A stretch of 64,000 nucleotides of DNA from Streptomyces albus subsp. albus (lineage in GTDB: Bacteria > Actinomycetota > Actinomycetes > Streptomycetales > Streptomycetaceae). This document shows positions 41,356 to 50,763 of this stretch, in pieces. A program made the translations under genes and the position numbers. The stretch lies in NCBI RefSeq assembly GCF_000725885.1, contig NZ_JODR01000003.1, positions 186,001 through 250,000 of the forward strand. Direction: 5' to 3'. Position 1 is the first letter of the stretch. Each line of letters begins with the position of its first letter. The notes under the pieces were generated by a model. It had not been told where the DNA came from, did not search any database, and saw nothing but the letters and a program-made list of their open reading frames with translations.

Positions 41356-42011
41356 GCGGTCCTCCCCTGCTCCTCGGCCTGTGCCACCTCGGCGGCCTCC
41401 CGGCGTACCGTCACCACGCGCTGGCCGAGGGTGACGGCGCTGCCGGCCGCGACGACCCACAGCGCGATCGGCAGCAGCACGCCGATGTGCGGGACGCCGA
41501 AGGTGGTCTCGAAGCCCGAGAAGCCGGCCAGCACGAGGGTGATCACCAGTCGCTCGGCCCGTTCCACCAGCCCGTTGACGTTCACCGGCAGCCCGATGCT
41601 CTCGCCGCGCGCCTTGGTGTAGGAGACGACCTGGCCACTGGCCAGACAGAAGATCGTCACCGCGCACAGCAGCAGGCTGTCGCCGCGCCCGGCGTACCAC
41701 AGCGCGATCCCGCCGAAGACGGCCGCGTCCGCGACCCGGTCGAGTGTGGAGTCCAGGAAGGCGCCCCAGCGGCTGGAGCGGCCCAGCTGGCGGGCCATGT
41801 TGCCGTCCACCAGGTCCGAGAAGACGAACAGGGTGATGACGACCGTGCCCCAGAAGAACTCCCCCATCGGGTAGAAGACCAGGGCCCCGGCCATCACCCC
41901 GCAGGTGCCGACCAGGGTGACGACGTCGGGGCTCACCCCCGCACGCAGCAGCATCGCGGCGAAGGGGGTGAGGACACGCGTGAAGAAAGCACGCGCGTAC
42001 TTGTTCAGCAT
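41352..42011 (-). CDS. pgsA: CDP-alcohol phosphatidyltransferase, phosphatidylinositol-phosphate synthase type
   Basis: 219 residues from ATG 42011. The CDP-alcohol motif DG-x2-AR-x8-G-x3-D-x3-D is complete at D69, G70, A73, R74, G83, D87 and D91. Six membrane helices are expected. In actinobacteria the copy beside pimA makes phosphatidylinositol phosphate from CDP-diacylglycerol and inositol phosphate, supplying the substrate for PIM synthesis. First gene of the three; a 222-base divergent gap precedes it. Confidence 0.92.
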   Translation of the reverse strand: MLNKYARAFFTRVLTPFAAMLLRAGVSPDVVTLVGTCGVMAGALVFYPMGEFFWGTVVITLFVFSDLVDGNMARQLGRSSRWGAFLDSTLDRVADAAVFGGIALWYAGRGDSLLLCAVTIFCLASGQVVSYTKARGESIGLPVNVNGLVERAERLVITLVLAGFSGFETTFGVPHIGVLLPIALWVVAAGSAVTLGQRVVTVRREAAEVAQAEEQGRTA

Positions 42012-42233
42012 GACCGTCCCTGATGCGTCGAGGGCGAGCCGGATGACGGTGTGGCCACCGGGTGGCCCATCGTAGTCACGCCCCGCCGACGCACGGCGCA
42101 CACGGTCGGGTAGTGCCGCGTTCCACGTATGGACGCCTCACGGCAGCGGTGGAAAGCTCGGAGGAACCGGTGGTCTTCGCGACCCCTCGGCCCCTCCAGC
42201 GTGCTCCATCAGGTGACGACGGAAGGCGGACAG

Positions 42234-44441
42234 ATGGCCGGCAAAGCGAACGCACACTCCGGAGCCGCCGGCAGGGCAGCGGCGGCCGACCACCCCTCGG
42301 CGCTGCGGAACGTGGTGCTGGTCGGCCACAGCTCCGCCGGCAAGACGACCCTGGTGGAATCCCTGGCGCTGGCCTCGGGCGCGATCAGCCGGCCGGGCCG
42401 GGTGGAGGACTGCACCACGCTCTCCGACCATGACGAGATCGAGCACCGGCAGCAACGCTCCGTGCAGCTGTCCTGGGTGCCGCTCACCTGGAACGGCATC
42501 CGGATCAACCTTCTGGACACCCCCGGGTACGCGGATTTCGTCGGGGAACTGCGGGCGGGTCTGAGGGCGGCGGATGCCGCCCTCTTCGTCGTTTCGGCCG
42601 CGGACGGCGTGGACGGCGCCACCCGTCTGCTGTGGCGGGAGTGCGCCGCCGTGGGCATGCCCCGCGCCATCGTCGTCACCCATCTCGACGCGGCCGGCGC
42701 CGACTTCGACGAGACGACCCGGGCGTGCCGGCGGGAGCTGGGCGGCGACGACCCGGACGCCGTGGTCCCCCTCTATCTGCCCGCGCACGGCGAACGCCGC
42801 GCCGACGGCAGCGCTCCGGTCACCGGTCTGATCGGACTGCTCACCCGGCGGCTGTTCGACCACACCGACGGGACCCGCACCGAACGCGACCCGGACGAGG
42901 CCCAGCTGCCGCTGCTCGCACAGGCCAGGAACCGGCTCATCGAGTCGATCATCGCCCAGAGCGAGGACGAGGGACTGATGGACCGCTATCTGGGCGGCGA
43001 GGACTGTGACGTCAAAACGCTCGTCGAGGACCTGGAGAAGGCCGTCGCCCGCGGGGTCTTCCACCCCGTGCTCGCCGCCGCACCCGCCCCCGAGGGCGCC
43101 TCGCAGGGGCTGGGCACCGTGGAACTGCTGGAGCTGATCACCGGCGGGTTCCCCACCCCCGAGGAGCACGGCATCCCCCCGGTCACCAGCCCCGAGGGCG
43201 CGCCCCGCCCGGCCCTGGCCTGCGATGCTGCCGGTCCGCTGGCCGCCGAGGTCGTCAAGACCTCCTCCGACCCGTATGTGGGCCGTATCTCCCTCGTACG
43301 GGTCTTCTCCGGCACCCTGCGCCCCGACGAGACCGTCCACGTCTCCGGGCACGGTCTGGCGGACCGGGGACACGAGGACCACGACGTGGAGGAACGCGTC
43401 GGCGCCCTCTCGGCGCCCCTCGGCACACAGCAGCGGGTCGTGGAGTCGGCCGTCGCGGGTGATCTGGTGTGCGTGGCCAAGCTCGGCCACGCCGAGACGG
43501 GCGACACCCTCTCCGCCAGGGACACGCCCTTGCTGATGGCGCCGTGGGAGATGCCCGAGCCGCTGCTCCCCGTCGCCATCGAGGCGCACAGCAAGGCGGA
43601 CGAGGACAAACTGTCCCAGGGACTGGCCAGACTGGTCGCCGAGGACCCCACGATGCGGCTGGAGCAGAACCCGGACACCCACCAGCTCGTCCTGTGGTGC
43701 ATGGGAGAGGCGCACCGGGACGTCGCTCTGGAGAGGCTGCGTTCCCGGTTCGGCGTCCAGGTGGACACCGTCGAGCACAAGGTGGCGCTGCGTGAGACGT
43801 TCGCCTCCGCGGCGGCCGGGCGGGGCCGGCATGTCAAGCAGTCGGGCGGTCACGGCCAGTACGCCATCTGCGAGATCACCGTCGAGCCGCTGCCGGGCGG
43901 CTCCGGCATCGAGTTCGTGGACAAGGTCGTGGGCGGCGCGGTGCCGCGCCAGTTCATCCCTTCGGTGGAGAAAGGCGTCCGCGCCCAGGCCGCCCGCGGG
44001 CTCGCCTCCGGCTACCCGCTGGTGGACGTACGGGTCACGCTCGTCGACGGCAAGGCGCACTCCGTGGACTCCTCCGACGCCGCGTTCCAGACGGCCGGTG
44101 CGCTGGCCCTGCGCGAGTGTGCGGCGCAGGCCACGCTGCACCTGCTGGAACCGGTCGCGGAGGTGGAGGTCACCGTCCCCGACGACTACGTGGGCGCCGT
44201 GATGAGCGATCTGTCCTCCCGGCGCGGCCGGGTGCTGGGCACCGAGCAGGCCGCGGAGGGCAGTACGGCGGTGCGTGCCTGCGTGCCCGAGATCGAGATC
44301 AGCCGGTACGCGGTGGACCTCCGGTCGATGTCCCACGGCACCGGCCGCTTCCGCCGCAGCTACGCGCGGCACGAGCCGATGCCGCGGCAGCAGGCGGCCC
44401 GTGTCCGGGAAGCGGCGGGCAGCCCGGAGAGCACTCGCTGA
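42234..44441 (+). CDS. EF-G-like translational GTPase with divergent G4 motif
   Basis: 735 residues from ATG 42234, after GGAAGGCGG. Domain order is that of EF-G: G domain with GHSSAGKTTLVE (G1), DTPGYADF (G3), domain II, then domains III-V ending about residue 690. The guanine motif NKxD is replaced by THLD (IVVTHLDAAG), keeping only the Asp, and the next loop is also unusual. The G1 and G3 motifs are intact, so nucleotide binding is likely. It is a paralogue, not the housekeeping fusA, which in this genus is in the rpsL cluster. It stands divergent to pgsA on the plus strand. Confidence 0.85.
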   Translation: MAGKANAHSGAAGRAAAADHPSALRNVVLVGHSSAGKTTLVESLALASGAISRPGRVEDCTTLSDHDEIEHRQQRSVQLSWVPLTWNGIRINLLDTPGYADFVGELRAGLRAADAALFVVSAADGVDGATRLLWRECAAVGMPRAIVVTHLDAAGADFDETTRACRRELGGDDPDAVVPLYLPAHGERRADGSAPVTGLIGLLTRRLFDHTDGTRTERDPDEAQLPLLAQARNRLIESIIAQSEDEGLMDRYLGGEDCDVKTLVEDLEKAVARGVFHPVLAAAPAPEGASQGLGTVELLELITGGFPTPEEHGIPPVTSPEGAPRPALACDAAGPLAAEVVKTSSDPYVGRISLVRVFSGTLRPDETVHVSGHGLADRGHEDHDVEERVGALSAPLGTQQRVVESAVAGDLVCVAKLGHAETGDTLSARDTPLLMAPWEMPEPLLPVAIEAHSKADEDKLSQGLARLVAEDPTMRLEQNPDTHQLVLWCMGEAHRDVALERLRSRFGVQVDTVEHKVALRETFASAAAGRGRHVKQSGGHGQYAICEITVEPLPGGSGIEFVDKVVGGAVPRQFIPSVEKGVRAQAARGLASGYPLVDVRVTLVDGKAHSVDSSDAAFQTAGALALRECAAQATLHLLEPVAEVEVTVPDDYVGAVMSDLSSRRGRVLGTEQAAEGSTAVRACVPEIEISRYAVDLRSMSHGTGRFRRSYARHEPMPRQQAARVREAAGSPESTR

Positions 44442-44569
44442 GCACACCCGTACTGAGGCAAGATGTGTGCGGACCGCGCCAGTTGGGAAGCCGTCGTGGT
44501 CGGCGGCACTCACCGGAACGCACGGGACCGGGGGCGCCGTGAGCCAGAGCCGAACGGAGTGGGGGCCCA

Positions 44570-46249
44570 GTGGCCGGATTCGACGATCGCAGCAGTCAGC
44601 CCGACGCGGCGTCCGACTTCTCCCCGGGCGCCCAAGTACCCCTCTCGGGACCGGGCCAGGGCGGCCAGACGGCGGCGACCCAGGCACTCGCCTCGGCCGC
44701 CTACCGTGACGACGAGGTCGAGAAGCTGATCGAGGCCAACCCCGAGGCCGGCTTCAAGAAACCCAAGATCTCCCTGTTCGAACCGAACCTGGGCGAGGCG
44801 TTCGCGCGGGCCGTCCAGACCCGGCTGCTGGGCGGCGCCCGCGCCCCGCTCATCCAGTCGTTCGGCATCGAACCGCAGACGGTCGTCGAGCACTGCCTGG
44901 CCGCCACCCGGGTCCGCAAGCACCGCGACGCACGGCTGACGCTGGTCATGGTGATCTTCGGGCTGCTGTTCCTGCCCGGCGTGGTGCTGTGGCTGTTCGC
45001 CTTCCAGCTGCGGCGCATGCTCGCCGGGTCCAAGGACCGGCGGGCCGGGGCCATCGGCATGGTGGTGCTGGTGGCCGTCGGGGCGCTGGTGGTGCTGTTC
45101 GCCGTCAAACTCCCGTTCAACGGCTTCTGGGGCATCTATCTGCGGGCCATGCTGGTCGCACCGCTGATCGGCGGGGTGTGGGCCAAGCAGATCTGCGAGC
45201 GATACGCCAAGGATCTGCGGAGCCGCTGGCAGAGCCTGCTGGGCGGCTCCGGGGTCGGCGCCAAGATCCCCGAGGCGGTGCCGCAGGACCCGGGCGACGC
45301 GGGCGCCGAACGGATCCGGCTGGGCCTGGCCAAGGTGGCCGCCGAGCAGGCCAGCAACCTCGTCTACTACGCCGGCCCCAAGGGGATACTCGGCATGGGC
45401 ACCCGCTGGGGAAGCTGGCAGCTCGCGGAGGAGCTCGTCCCCGCCAAGCCCGGCGGGGAGATCAACCCCTTCCGCAGCTGGGACGTCATCCGCGCCATCC
45501 ACGACCAGCTCCGCATGCTGGAGCGCGGCCCGCTGCACACCGGCGGCTTCCCCACGCCCTCGATACGGCACTGGATCGTCTCCCCCATCGCCGAGGGCGC
45601 CAAGGCGGTCAAGCGCCCCGAGGGCCAGGAGGTCGAGGGCTACCGCATCAAGGACTTCGAGATACAGCGGATCTGCAACGAGCAGCAGTTCGGCGCCGGC
45701 AACCGGCACTACCTGGGCGTGCAGTTCGTGCTGTGGGACGGCCAGTTGGTCATCACCCTGCTGATCAGCGTCACCGTGCTGCACCACACGCTGCGCATCG
45801 AGGTCACCGGGCACGCGCTCGGCCCGGTGGACGGCCTGTTCACCAGCGGGCCCTCCCCGAAGACGAAGCAGGTCTCCAAGAGCATCAAGTTCTGGGAGAC
45901 CCGCACGGTCAATCTGCCGCTCGTGGAGACGAAGGAGGTCGTGCGGCTGGCCGCGCGCGCCCCCTTCACCTGGTTCCCGCCGGTGCTGGACTTCCTCGGC
46001 GGCAAGCTGTCGCTGCCCGAGCCGTTCGGGCTGCGGCACGCCTGGGCCAAGAAGCCGTGGCGGCACCGTTTCATGGCGGACGACGCCATGCGGGCCGCCA
46101 CGCCCGTGCTGCGGGTCGTGCACTCCGCGGCCATCAAGGTGCTGGAGGAGAACGGCTGCAACGTGGAGAAGTTCGGCAGCCGTTCGCTCAGCCTCAGCGC
46201 GGCGGTGCAGGACGCCAAGCCGGGGAAGGCCGACGTCTACGACGCGTAG
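44570..46249 (+). CDS. Large conserved membrane protein of unknown function
   Basis: 559 residues from GTG 44570. A 100-residue N-terminal region is followed by two or three hydrophobic segments (about 125-145, 160-180, 186-200) and a long soluble part with KGILGMGTRWGSWQLAEELV, then HWIVSPIAEGAKAVK and another weak hydrophobic stretch (LVITLLISVTVLHHTL) near residue 400. I recognise no catalytic motif. Streptomyces genomes keep it after the EF-G-like gene, and the two may be co-transcribed (128-base gap). An intact, full-length frame with genus-typical codon use. Confidence 0.85.
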   Translation: MAGFDDRSSQPDAASDFSPGAQVPLSGPGQGGQTAATQALASAAYRDDEVEKLIEANPEAGFKKPKISLFEPNLGEAFARAVQTRLLGGARAPLIQSFGIEPQTVVEHCLAATRVRKHRDARLTLVMVIFGLLFLPGVVLWLFAFQLRRMLAGSKDRRAGAIGMVVLVAVGALVVLFAVKLPFNGFWGIYLRAMLVAPLIGGVWAKQICERYAKDLRSRWQSLLGGSGVGAKIPEAVPQDPGDAGAERIRLGLAKVAAEQASNLVYYAGPKGILGMGTRWGSWQLAEELVPAKPGGEINPFRSWDVIRAIHDQLRMLERGPLHTGGFPTPSIRHWIVSPIAEGAKAVKRPEGQEVEGYRIKDFEIQRICNEQQFGAGNRHYLGVQFVLWDGQLVITLLISVTVLHHTLRIEVTGHALGPVDGLFTSGPSPKTKQVSKSIKFWETRTVNLPLVETKEVVRLAARAPFTWFPPVLDFLGGKLSLPEPFGLRHAWAKKPWRHRFMADDAMRAATPVLRVVHSAAIKVLEENGCNVEKFGSRSLSLSAAVQDAKPGKADVYDA

Positions 46250-46255
46250 CGGGCG

Positions 46256-46287
46256 CCGGGAGCGGTGGGGCTTCTCACCACTCCCGG
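46256..46287. terminator. Convergent terminator overlapping the HIT stop codon
   Basis: CCGGGAGCGGTG (46256-46267) pairs with CACCACTCCCGG (46276-46287) with one mismatch. The hairpin contains the HIT gene's last codons and stop (46275-46277), so its 3' end is also part of the terminator of the plus-strand gene. Confidence 0.65.
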
Positions 46288-46814
46288 GCCAGCATCGCCC
46301 GGGTGTCCGCCAGCAGCTGCGGCAGCACCCGGGTGTGGCCCACGACCGGCATGAAGTTGGTGTCGCCGCCCCAGCGCGGCACCACGTGCTGGTGCAGGTG
46401 CGCGGCGATGCCGGCGCCGGCGACCGAGCCCTGGTTCATGCCGATGTTGAAGCCGTGGGCCCCGGAGACCCGGCGCAGCACCGTCATCGCACGCTTGGTG
46501 AGCTCGGCCAGCTCGGCGGTCTCGGCGTCGTCCAGCTCGGTGTAGTCGGCCACGTGCCGGAAGGGCACGGTCATCAGGTGGCCGCCGTTGTAGGGGTAGA
46601 GGTTGAGCACTGCGTAGACGTGCTCACCGCGAGCGACGATCAGACCGTCCTCGTCGGACTTCTGCGGGATGGAGCAGAAGGGACAGCCGTCCTCGGCCCC
46701 GGGGCCGCTCGGCTTGTTCTCACCCTGGATATAGGCCATCCGGTGGGGGGTCCACAGCCGCTGGAACGCGTCCGGCGCCCCCACTCCGATCTGCTGCTCC
46801 GGCTCACTCGTCAT
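46275..46814 (-). CDS. HIT-family hydrolase/phosphorylase (Ap4A phosphorylase type)
   Basis: 179 residues from ATG 46814. The HIT triad HLHQHVV is at residues 139-145 (H139, H141, H143). A Cys pair CPFC is at 44-47. The mycobacterial homologue beside thrS has been described as an Ap4A phosphorylase; this family also includes nucleotide hydrolases, so the exact reaction is an inference. It is downstream of thrS in the same direction. An upstream frame extension over the thrS terminator is ignored. Confidence 0.9.
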   Translation of the reverse strand: MTSEPEQQIGVGAPDAFQRLWTPHRMAYIQGENKPSGPGAEDGCPFCSIPQKSDEDGLIVARGEHVYAVLNLYPYNGGHLMTVPFRHVADYTELDDAETAELAELTKRAMTVLRRVSGAHGFNIGMNQGSVAGAGIAAHLHQHVVPRWGGDTNFMPVVGHTRVLPQLLADTRAMLAREW

Positions 46815-46852
46815 ACCCGCCAGCTTATTCTCCTGGCAGCGCCTGACACGAC

Positions 46853-46879
46853 GAGGGGGCGGCCCCGGGCCGCCCCCTC
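46853..46879 (-). terminator. thrS terminator
   Basis: GAGGGGGCGGCCC (46853-46865) is the exact complement of GGGCCGCCCCCTC (46867-46879); the real loop must open a few of the central pairs. It is 24 bases after the thrS stop and before the HIT start. Confidence 0.75.
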
Positions 46880-46902
46880 CGGTCACGCGCGTGACGCCGC
46901 CG

Positions 46903-48885
46903 TCACACCTGGACGCGGCGCTCCACCACGTCGGCGATCTCGGCGAGCGCCTCCTCCTTCGGGATGCCGTTCTTCTGCGAGCCGTCCCGGTAGCGGAAGG
47001 AGACCGCGCCGTTGGCGACGTCCTCGTCACCGGCGATGACCATGAACGGCACCTTGGCCTTCTGCGCGTTGCGGATCTTCTTCTGCATCCGGTCGGAGGA
47101 GGAGTCGACCTCCATCCGCAGACCCTTGGCCTTGGCCGCCGCCGCGAACTCCGTCAGATACGGCACGTGGTCGTCGCCGATCGGGATGCCGACGGCCTGC
47201 ACCGGGGCGAGCCACGCCGGGAACGCCCCGGCGTAGTGCTCCAGCAGGACGGCGAAGAACCGCTCGATGGAGCCGAAGAGCGCACGGTGGATCATCACCG
47301 GCCGCTGGCGGGAACCGTCGGCGGCGGTGTACTCCAGCTCGAACCGCTGCGGCTGCTGGAAGTCGACCTGGATCGTGGACATCTGCCAGGTACGGCCGAT
47401 GGCGTCCCGGGCCTGGACGGAGATCTTCGGCCCGTAGAACGCGGCACCGCCCGGGTCCATGACCAGTTCCAGGCCCTGCTTCCCCGCGGCCTGGCGCAGC
47501 GCCTCGGTGGCCTCCTCCCACTCCTCGTCGGTGCCCAGGAACTTGTCCGACTCGGGGTCGCGGGTGGACAGCTCCAGATAGAAGTCGGAGAGGCCGTAGT
47601 CGCGGAGCAGACCGAGGACGAAGGTGAGCAGGTTGTCCAGCTCGTCCGGCATCTGCTCCTTGGTGCAGTAGATGTGCGAGTCGTCCTGGGTGAAGCCCCG
47701 GGCACGGGTGAGACCGTGCACGACACCGGACTTCTCGTACCGGTAGACGGTGCCGAACTCGAACAGCCGCAGCGGCAGTTCCCGGTAGGACCGCCCCCGC
47801 GCCCGGAAGATCAGATTGTGCATCGGGCAGTTCATCGCCTTGAGGCGGTAGTTCTGCTCGTCGAACTCCAGCGGCGGGAACATGCCCTCCGCGTAGTGCG
47901 GCAGGTGCCCGGAGATCTCGAACAGCCGCTCCTTGGTGATGTGCGGCGTGTTGACGAAGTCGTAGCCGGACTCCTCGTGCCGCCTGCGCGAGTAGTCCTC
48001 CATCACCTTGCGGATGACGCCGCCCTTGGGGTGGAAGACGGCCAGGCCGGAGCCCAGCTCCTCGGGGATGGAGAAGAGGTCCAGTTCGGTGCCCAGCTTG
48101 CGGTGGTCGCGCTTCTCGGCCTCGGCGAGGAACTCCAGATACTGCTTGAGCTCGTCCTTGGTCGGCCACGCCGTGCCGTAGATCCGCTGGAGCTGCGGGT
48201 TCTTCTCGCTGCCGCGCCAGTAGGCGGCGGCGGACCGCATCAGCTTGAAAGCGGGGATCATCCGGGTGGACGGCAGGTGCGGACCCCGGCACAGGTCCTT
48301 CCAGCACAGTTCGCCGGTCTTGGCGTCGAGGTTGTCGTAGATCGTCAGCTCGCCGGCGCCGACCTCCGCAGAAGCGCCCTCGGCGGCGTTGGCCGCGTTG
48401 CCCTTGAGGCCGATCAGCTCCAGCTTGTACGGCTCGCCGGCCAGCTCCTGGCGGGCGTCCTCGTCGGTGGTGACCCGGCGGGAGAAGCGCTGCCCCTGCT
48501 TCTGGATCTGCTGCATCTTCTTCTCGATGCGCTTGAGATCGTCCGGGGTGAAGGGCTCGGCGACGTCGAAGTCGTAGTAGAAGCCGTCCTTGATGGGCGG
48601 GCCGATGCCGAGCTTGGCCTCGGGGAACAGCTCCTGGACGGCCTGCGCCATCACGTGTGCGGTGGAGTGCCGCAGGATGGCGAGTCCGTCATCGCTGGTG
48701 ATCTCGACGGGCTCGACGACCTGTCCGTCGGCGAGCTCGTAGGCCAGGTCCCTGAGTTCACCGTCGACACGTACGGCGATCACGGAGCGGTCACCCTCGA
48801 AGAGCGCGGCGGCCGTAGTGCCCGTCGTCACCACGCGCTCTTCCCGCTCGGAATCGCGTTGGATGGTCACACGGGCATCTGACAC
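46903..48885 (-). CDS. thrS: Threonyl-tRNA synthetase
   Basis: 660 residues from GTG 48885, after AGGAGAG. Short TGS-like N-terminus, editing domain with [11 protein letters not shown] (HxxxH) and the family CH pair, then the class II core (motif 2 [21 protein letters not shown]; motif 3 near the end) and an anticodon domain. A long open frame runs upstream over the tRNA-Val gene and is not coding. No T-box leader was seen in the 261 bases before it. Confidence 0.96.
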   Translation of the reverse strand: MSDARVTIQRDSEREERVVTTGTTAAALFEGDRSVIAVRVDGELRDLAYELADGQVVEPVEITSDDGLAILRHSTAHVMAQAVQELFPEAKLGIGPPIKDGFYYDFDVAEPFTPDDLKRIEKKMQQIQKQGQRFSRRVTTDEDARQELAGEPYKLELIGLKGNAANAAEGASAEVGAGELTIYDNLDAKTGELCWKDLCRGPHLPSTRMIPAFKLMRSAAAYWRGSEKNPQLQRIYGTAWPTKDELKQYLEFLAEAEKRDHRKLGTELDLFSIPEELGSGLAVFHPKGGVIRKVMEDYSRRRHEESGYDFVNTPHITKERLFEISGHLPHYAEGMFPPLEFDEQNYRLKAMNCPMHNLIFRARGRSYRELPLRLFEFGTVYRYEKSGVVHGLTRARGFTQDDSHIYCTKEQMPDELDNLLTFVLGLLRDYGLSDFYLELSTRDPESDKFLGTDEEWEEATEALRQAAGKQGLELVMDPGGAAFYGPKISVQARDAIGRTWQMSTIQVDFQQPQRFELEYTAADGSRQRPVMIHRALFGSIERFFAVLLEHYAGAFPAWLAPVQAVGIPIGDDHVPYLTEFAAAAKAKGLRMEVDSSSDRMQKKIRNAQKAKVPFMVIAGDEDVANGAVSFRYRDGSQKNGIPKEEALAEIADVVERRVQV

Positions 48886-49090
48886 CGGTCTCTCCTGACT
48901 CTCACCTGGGGTACGCGGCCGTCGCCGCGCGGTCGGCGCGGCTCGGGGCCGCGCCGTCGAATCGTACCGAGCCACGGCCCCCACCCGCGAAACGGAGCCG
49001 GAACGGGAACAGCCCCGCGGGCACCGGCGACCGGACCGCGGAGCGGGCGGCCGAGGCCCGGAGGAGATCGAAGAGGGCGGAAACGAGGAA

Positions 49091-49123
49091 GAGGCCGCCC
49101 CGTCGGAATGACGGTGCGGCCTC
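49091..49123 (-). terminator. tRNA-Val (proximal copy) terminator
   Basis: GAGGCCGC (49091-49098) with GCGGCCTC (49116-49123), extended by CCGTC/GACGG inside. It is 24 bases after the tRNA 3' end on the minus strand. Confidence 0.7.
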
Positions 49124-49146
49124 GGTGATCTCACGCTGGATCGGGG

Positions 49147-49218
49147 TGGGCGATACTGGGTTCGAACCAGTGACCTCTTCGGTGTGAACGAAGCGCTCTC
49201 CCACTGAGCTAATCGCCC
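49147..49218 (-). tRNA. tRNA-Val (anticodon CAC), first copy
   Basis: Minus strand. Acceptor GGGCGAT/ATCGCCC; anticodon stem CTTCG/CGAAG with loop UUCACAC, so the anticodon is CAC (codon GUG). T arm CTGG-TTCGAAC-CCAG. Discriminator A; no CCA encoded. It differs from the copy at 49375-49446 at a single D-loop base. Confidence 0.95.
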
Positions 49219-49254
49219 CGGGGTCTCCGCCGGTCGCCCGGCGGCACGTGCAGA

Positions 49255-49284
49255 ACCATACAGTGCGTCGCGCCCTTCATCCAA
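49255..49284 (-). promoter_or_regulatory. Promoter of the first tRNA-Val(CAC)
   Basis: On the minus strand TTGGAT (49284-49279), 18 bases, TATGGT (49260-49255). Start expected near 49248, 30 bases before the tRNA. Confidence 0.5.
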
Positions 49285-49330
49285 ACCCCTTTCCGGCAGC
49301 GGCCGGACGGGCGTTCGGGGCGGAAACACG

Positions 49331-49365
49331 CCGGGGCCCGGAAGCTGATCGCTTCCGGGCCCCGG
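49331..49365 (-). terminator. tRNA-Val (distal copy) terminator
   Basis: Perfect 15-base stem 49331-49345 with 49351-49365, loop TGATC. It separates the two tRNA-Val genes, so each is its own transcription unit. Confidence 0.85.
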
Positions 49366-49374
49366 GTGCGTTGG

Positions 49375-49446
49375 TGGGCGATACTGGGTTCGAACCAGTG
49401 ACCTCTTCGGTGTGAACGAAGCGCTCTCCCGCTGAGCTAATCGCCC
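49375..49446 (-). tRNA. tRNA-Val (anticodon CAC), second copy
   Basis: Same sequence as the first copy except C for U in the D-loop (GCTCAGCGGGAG against GCTCAGTGGGAG). Anticodon CAC, discriminator A, no encoded CCA. The GTTCGAAC T-loop is intact. Confidence 0.95.
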
Positions 49447-49459
49447 GCTGGCCGGATCA

Positions 49460-49487
49460 ACATTACCCCATGTCAGAGGGTGCTCAT
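49460..49487 (-). promoter_or_regulatory. Promoter of the second tRNA-Val(CAC)
   Basis: On the minus strand ATGAGC (49487-49482), 16 bases, TAATGT (49465-49460). The same 16-base spacing is used by the tRNA-Gly operon promoter at 56427. Confidence 0.4.
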
Positions 49488-49534
49488 GACCATCGACCGC
49501 GGACCGCGGAGCGCCGGCGGCCCCCTGTCGGCCG

Positions 49535-49921
49535 TCAGCCCTGCCGGCGGGCGAGCTTGCGTTCCTTGCGGGCGGCCCGGCGCTCCTTCATCCACTGGGT
49601 GCCCTCGTGGTACTTGCGTTTGGTCCACCGAAGGACGTGCTGCGCCCAGACGAACTCGGTCGCCCACACCGCCATACCGCCGAATATCACCAGCCACCCG
49701 GGACCGGGAAGCGGCAGCATGATCACGCCGCCGATCACGATCGCGAGGCCGACCAGGAAGATTCCGGCCCGCCAGCTCACGTGCAGGGTCCGGGACGCCT
49801 GGATGAACGCCGGGGCCCGGGAGCCGAGTGGCTTGTCTTCGCGGGTGCCAAGTGGCTTTTCGTCACTCTGCGCACTCATGTGGGACAAGGTACCCGACCC
49901 CTTCGTGTTCTGACGGTTCAC
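49535..49921 (-). CDS. TIGR02611-like membrane protein
   Basis: 128 residues from GTG 49921, which has GAGGGGG eight bases upstream; an ATG at 49879 would drop 14 residues but has poorer context. Two membrane segments form one hairpin ([23 protein letters not shown] and [22 protein letters not shown]), with the [14 protein letters not shown] motif of the family, and a basic C-terminal tail ([17 protein letters not shown]). Divergent from ssgB; the family is common in actinobacteria. Function unknown. Confidence 0.85.
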   Translation of the reverse strand: MNRQNTKGSGTLSHMSAQSDEKPLGTREDKPLGSRAPAFIQASRTLHVSWRAGIFLVGLAIVIGGVIMLPLPGPGWLVIFGGMAVWATEFVWAQHVLRWTKRKYHEGTQWMKERRAARKERKLARRQG

Positions 49922-50078
49922 TCGTTCGGCCCCCTCTCACAAACGTACAAGAGCCGTATGAAGGATTCGATTCCGGGCAAATCCCTCAGAGGGGTTTACA
50001 ACCGGCGCGTAGGTGGCATGTCGATTGCGCCGACGTGCGAATCCCCGAGCGCACACTGAGCGAAAGGCCCTGGCGCTT

Positions 50079-50492
50079 ATGAACACAACGGTGAGCTGCG
50101 AGTTGCACCTGCGCCTCGTTGTTTCGAGCGAGTCCTCACTGCCTGTACCAGCGGGCCTGCGGTACGACACGGCGGACCCCTACGCCGTGCACGCCACCTT
50201 CCACACCGGTGCCGAGGAGACCGTGGAGTGGGTCTTCGCCCGCGATCTCCTGGCCGAGGGCCTCCACCGGCCCACGGGCACCGGGGACGTCCGAGTCTGG
50301 CCGTCCCGGAGCCACGGACAGGCCGTGGCCTGCATCGCCCTCAGCTCCCCGGAGGGCGAGGCCCTGCTGGAGGCCCCTGCGCGGGCGCTGGAATCCTTCC
50401 TGAAGCGAACAGACGCGGCCGTGCCGCCCGGAACCGAGCACCGTCACTTCGACCTCGACACGGAGCTCTCGCACATCCTCGCCGAGAGCTGA
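50079..50492 (+). CDS. ssgB: Sporulation/cell division regulator SsgB
   Basis: SsgA-like protein that recruits FtsZ to sporulation septum sites in Streptomyces. From ATG 50079 it is 137 residues, the same as SsgB of S. coelicolor. It begins MNTTVSCELHLRLVVSSES and contains LPVPAGLRYDTADPYAVHATFHTG, a segment shared by the family. The 60-base upstream frame is ignored; GAAAGG lies 12 bases before the ATG. BldD is known to target ssgB elsewhere, but I found no good BldD box in this upstream region. Confidence 0.96.
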   Translation: MNTTVSCELHLRLVVSSESSLPVPAGLRYDTADPYAVHATFHTGAEETVEWVFARDLLAEGLHRPTGTGDVRVWPSRSHGQAVACIALSSPEGEALLEAPARALESFLKRTDAAVPPGTEHRHFDLDTELSHILAES

Positions 50493-50584
50493 GACCGCCG
50501 GTTCCCGCCGCCGTCCGACTCGGGGCGACGGCCGGCGGGTCCGGCAGCCGTGTGCCACGGCACCGCTTCGTGTAACGGCACACT

Positions 50585-50626
50585 GCGACGCCGCCGCCGC
50601 GTATCCGTACGCGGCGGCGGCGTCGC
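50585..50626 (+). terminator. ssgB terminator (19-bp perfect stem)
   Basis: 50585-50603 pairs completely with 50608-50626 around a TCCG loop, 92 bases after the ssgB stop. Confidence 0.8.
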
Positions 50627-50763
50627 TGCGTAGAGGCTCCGCCACCGGGTGCTGCGGCTCCCGAGCCCCACGACCGGGGCGGCGAGGGCGCCGGTGCCCC
50701 AGCCACGGGCACCCGGGGTGGAGGGACTACGCTTCGTGCGCACAGACCCTGCAGGAGCGGCCC

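Noticed and set aside
48886..49146. T-box riboswitch before thrS
   Set aside because: No T-box sequence (UGGN) or specifier stem was found; the region holds the tRNA terminator.
49922..50078. BldD box in front of ssgB
   Set aside because: Only poor partial matches to nTnACnCWGnGTnAn were found, although ssgB is a known BldD target elsewhere.
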